Origin: Bacteroidota bacterium
GTDB taxonomy: Bacteria; Bacteroidota; Bacteroidia; Cytophagales; Cyclobacteriaceae
Assembly (NCBI GenBank): GCA_018266435.1
Contig: JAFEAL010000004.1
Coordinates: 1-64,000, forward strand
Reading direction: 5' to 3'
DNA length: 64,000 nt
The position numbers and the translations under genes are program-made. This document shows, one piece after another, positions 63,557-64,000 of this stretch. The stretch's first letter is position 1; each line of letters starts with the position of its first letter. A model generated the notes under the pieces. It made no database searches, had not been told where the DNA came from, and saw only the letters and a program-made list of their open reading frames with translations.

Positions 63557-64000
63557 TCAAATATCTTTTATTCCATTCTCATCAAAAGCAAACGGCTGCC
63601 ATTTTTGGTCATAGAGAACAAATAATTCGTTAAAGCCCATTTGCTTTAAACCGGTAAGTGTTTTAGAAAAATGATTGATCAGGTCGCTGGTGTGGTGGGC
63701 ATCAGAACTTACCGTAACCGGAATTTTTTTCTTTATTATTTTTTCCAAAATCCACGGGCTGGGGTAGGTGGTGCTTGTTTTCTTTTGATATACTCCGCGG
63801 GTGTTTACTTCGACTATTGACCCTGCTTTTTTGATTGCCGCCAGGGTGAGGTCCAGTTGGTCAACGTACCACGAATCGGTTTCATGAAAAAAAATATTAG
63901 CTATGTTTTGCATCTTAATCTTATCTAAATGGCCGACTACATCGGGCGCGGATGTTTTCACCATTTCGCGGGTTAGTTCAAAATAACGTTCGCAGGCTTT
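63557..64000 (-). CDS. PHP-domain phosphoesterase (histidinol-phosphatase-like), C-terminal part
   Basis: The frame stays open to the window edge, so the N-terminus is outside. The visible part has the PHP metal motif DVVGHLDKIK, EVNTRGV and VSSDAHHTSDL. This matches histidinol-phosphatase of the PHP (HisK) type, but other PHP phosphoesterases share these motifs. The terminator at 63510-63540 follows it on the minus strand. Confidence 0.82.
   Translation of the reverse strand, partial: KACERYFELTREMVKTSAPDVVGHLDKIKMQNIANIFFHETDSWYVDQLDLTLAAIKKAGSIVEVNTRGVYQKKTSTTYPSPWILEKIIKKKIPVTVSSDAHHTSDLINHFSKTLTGLKQMGFNELFVLYDQKWQPFAFDENGIKDI

Noticed and set aside
1-64000. CRISPR array, integrative element or attachment sites
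   Set aside because: No regularly spaced repeats, integrase, relaxase or tRNA-flanking direct repeats were seen; the single IS remnant is isolated.

Overview
The window is a stretch of chromosome from a member of the Bacteroidetes, most likely order Cytophagales. The evidence is the complete Bacteroidetes-type arginine operon with a carbamoyltransferase acting on N-acylated ornithine, the TTG/TTTG-N19-22-TAnnTTTG promoters, classical menaquinone genes, LpxK and KdsA (Gram-negative lipid A/KDO), Bacteroidetes outer-membrane families (Porin_10, DUF4270, DUF2911, PD40-OmpA) and bacilliredoxin. It is mainly core metabolism. I see no prophage, CRISPR array or intact insertion sequence.

Layout. 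1-3570: two metallopeptidases and a secreted M20 amidohydrolase. 3584-13342 (minus strand): an arginine operon reading GNAT-argG-argC-proC-argD-argF'-argB-argE-argH behind a consensus promoter and a leader of about 275 nt that ends in a terminator-like hairpin. 13735-16961 (plus): kdsA, a transaldolase-like/CBS fusion gene, a KdsC-like phosphatase and a DedA protein. 17001-21257 (minus): a secreted EEP-family hydrolase, DUF2279, an amino acid permease, GTP cyclohydrolase I and a PTPS/QueD protein. 21396-22982: a Na+/H+ antiporter. 23048-29494 (minus): sufB-C-D-S-E-T plus bacilliredoxin. 30112-31234: an IS3 relic, an Lrp/AsnC regulator and a strange tRNA-like RNA gene. 31295-39316: menC (plus), a LexA-like repressor with a small partner gene, a VOC protein, and menI-F-D-B-E (minus). 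39327-46440: a phosphatase, TPR, coiled-coil and Nif3-family genes, then lpxK and a porin. 46444-52004: miaE, a small secreted protein, a large PIG-L deacetylase, a 37-residue membrane protein and a sodium:solute symporter. 52135-64000: envelope proteins, a haem-binding protein, DNA glycosylase, gamma-glutamyltransferase, TetR, enoyl-CoA hydratase, tRNA-Arg(ACG), DUF4270 and kelch lipoproteins, and a truncated PHP phosphoesterase.

The observations most worth following are: (1) a 147-nt RNA at 31027-31173 that folds as a complete class II tRNA body with a tRNA-Leu-like D arm, a non-Leu anticodon and a structured variable arm of about 78 nt, followed by a strong terminator; (2) a fusion of a transaldolase-family barrel to the CBS pair typical of arabinose-5-phosphate isomerase, lying exactly between kdsA and a kdsC-like gene; (3) Val at the specificity position (residue 90) of ArgF', suggesting succinylated arginine intermediates; (4) a probable attenuator in front of the arginine operon; (5) three independently decayed four-helix-bundle (S23-like) genes, each inside an operon and on the operon's strand; (6) an unlisted 37-residue membrane protein translationally coupled to a sodium:solute symporter.
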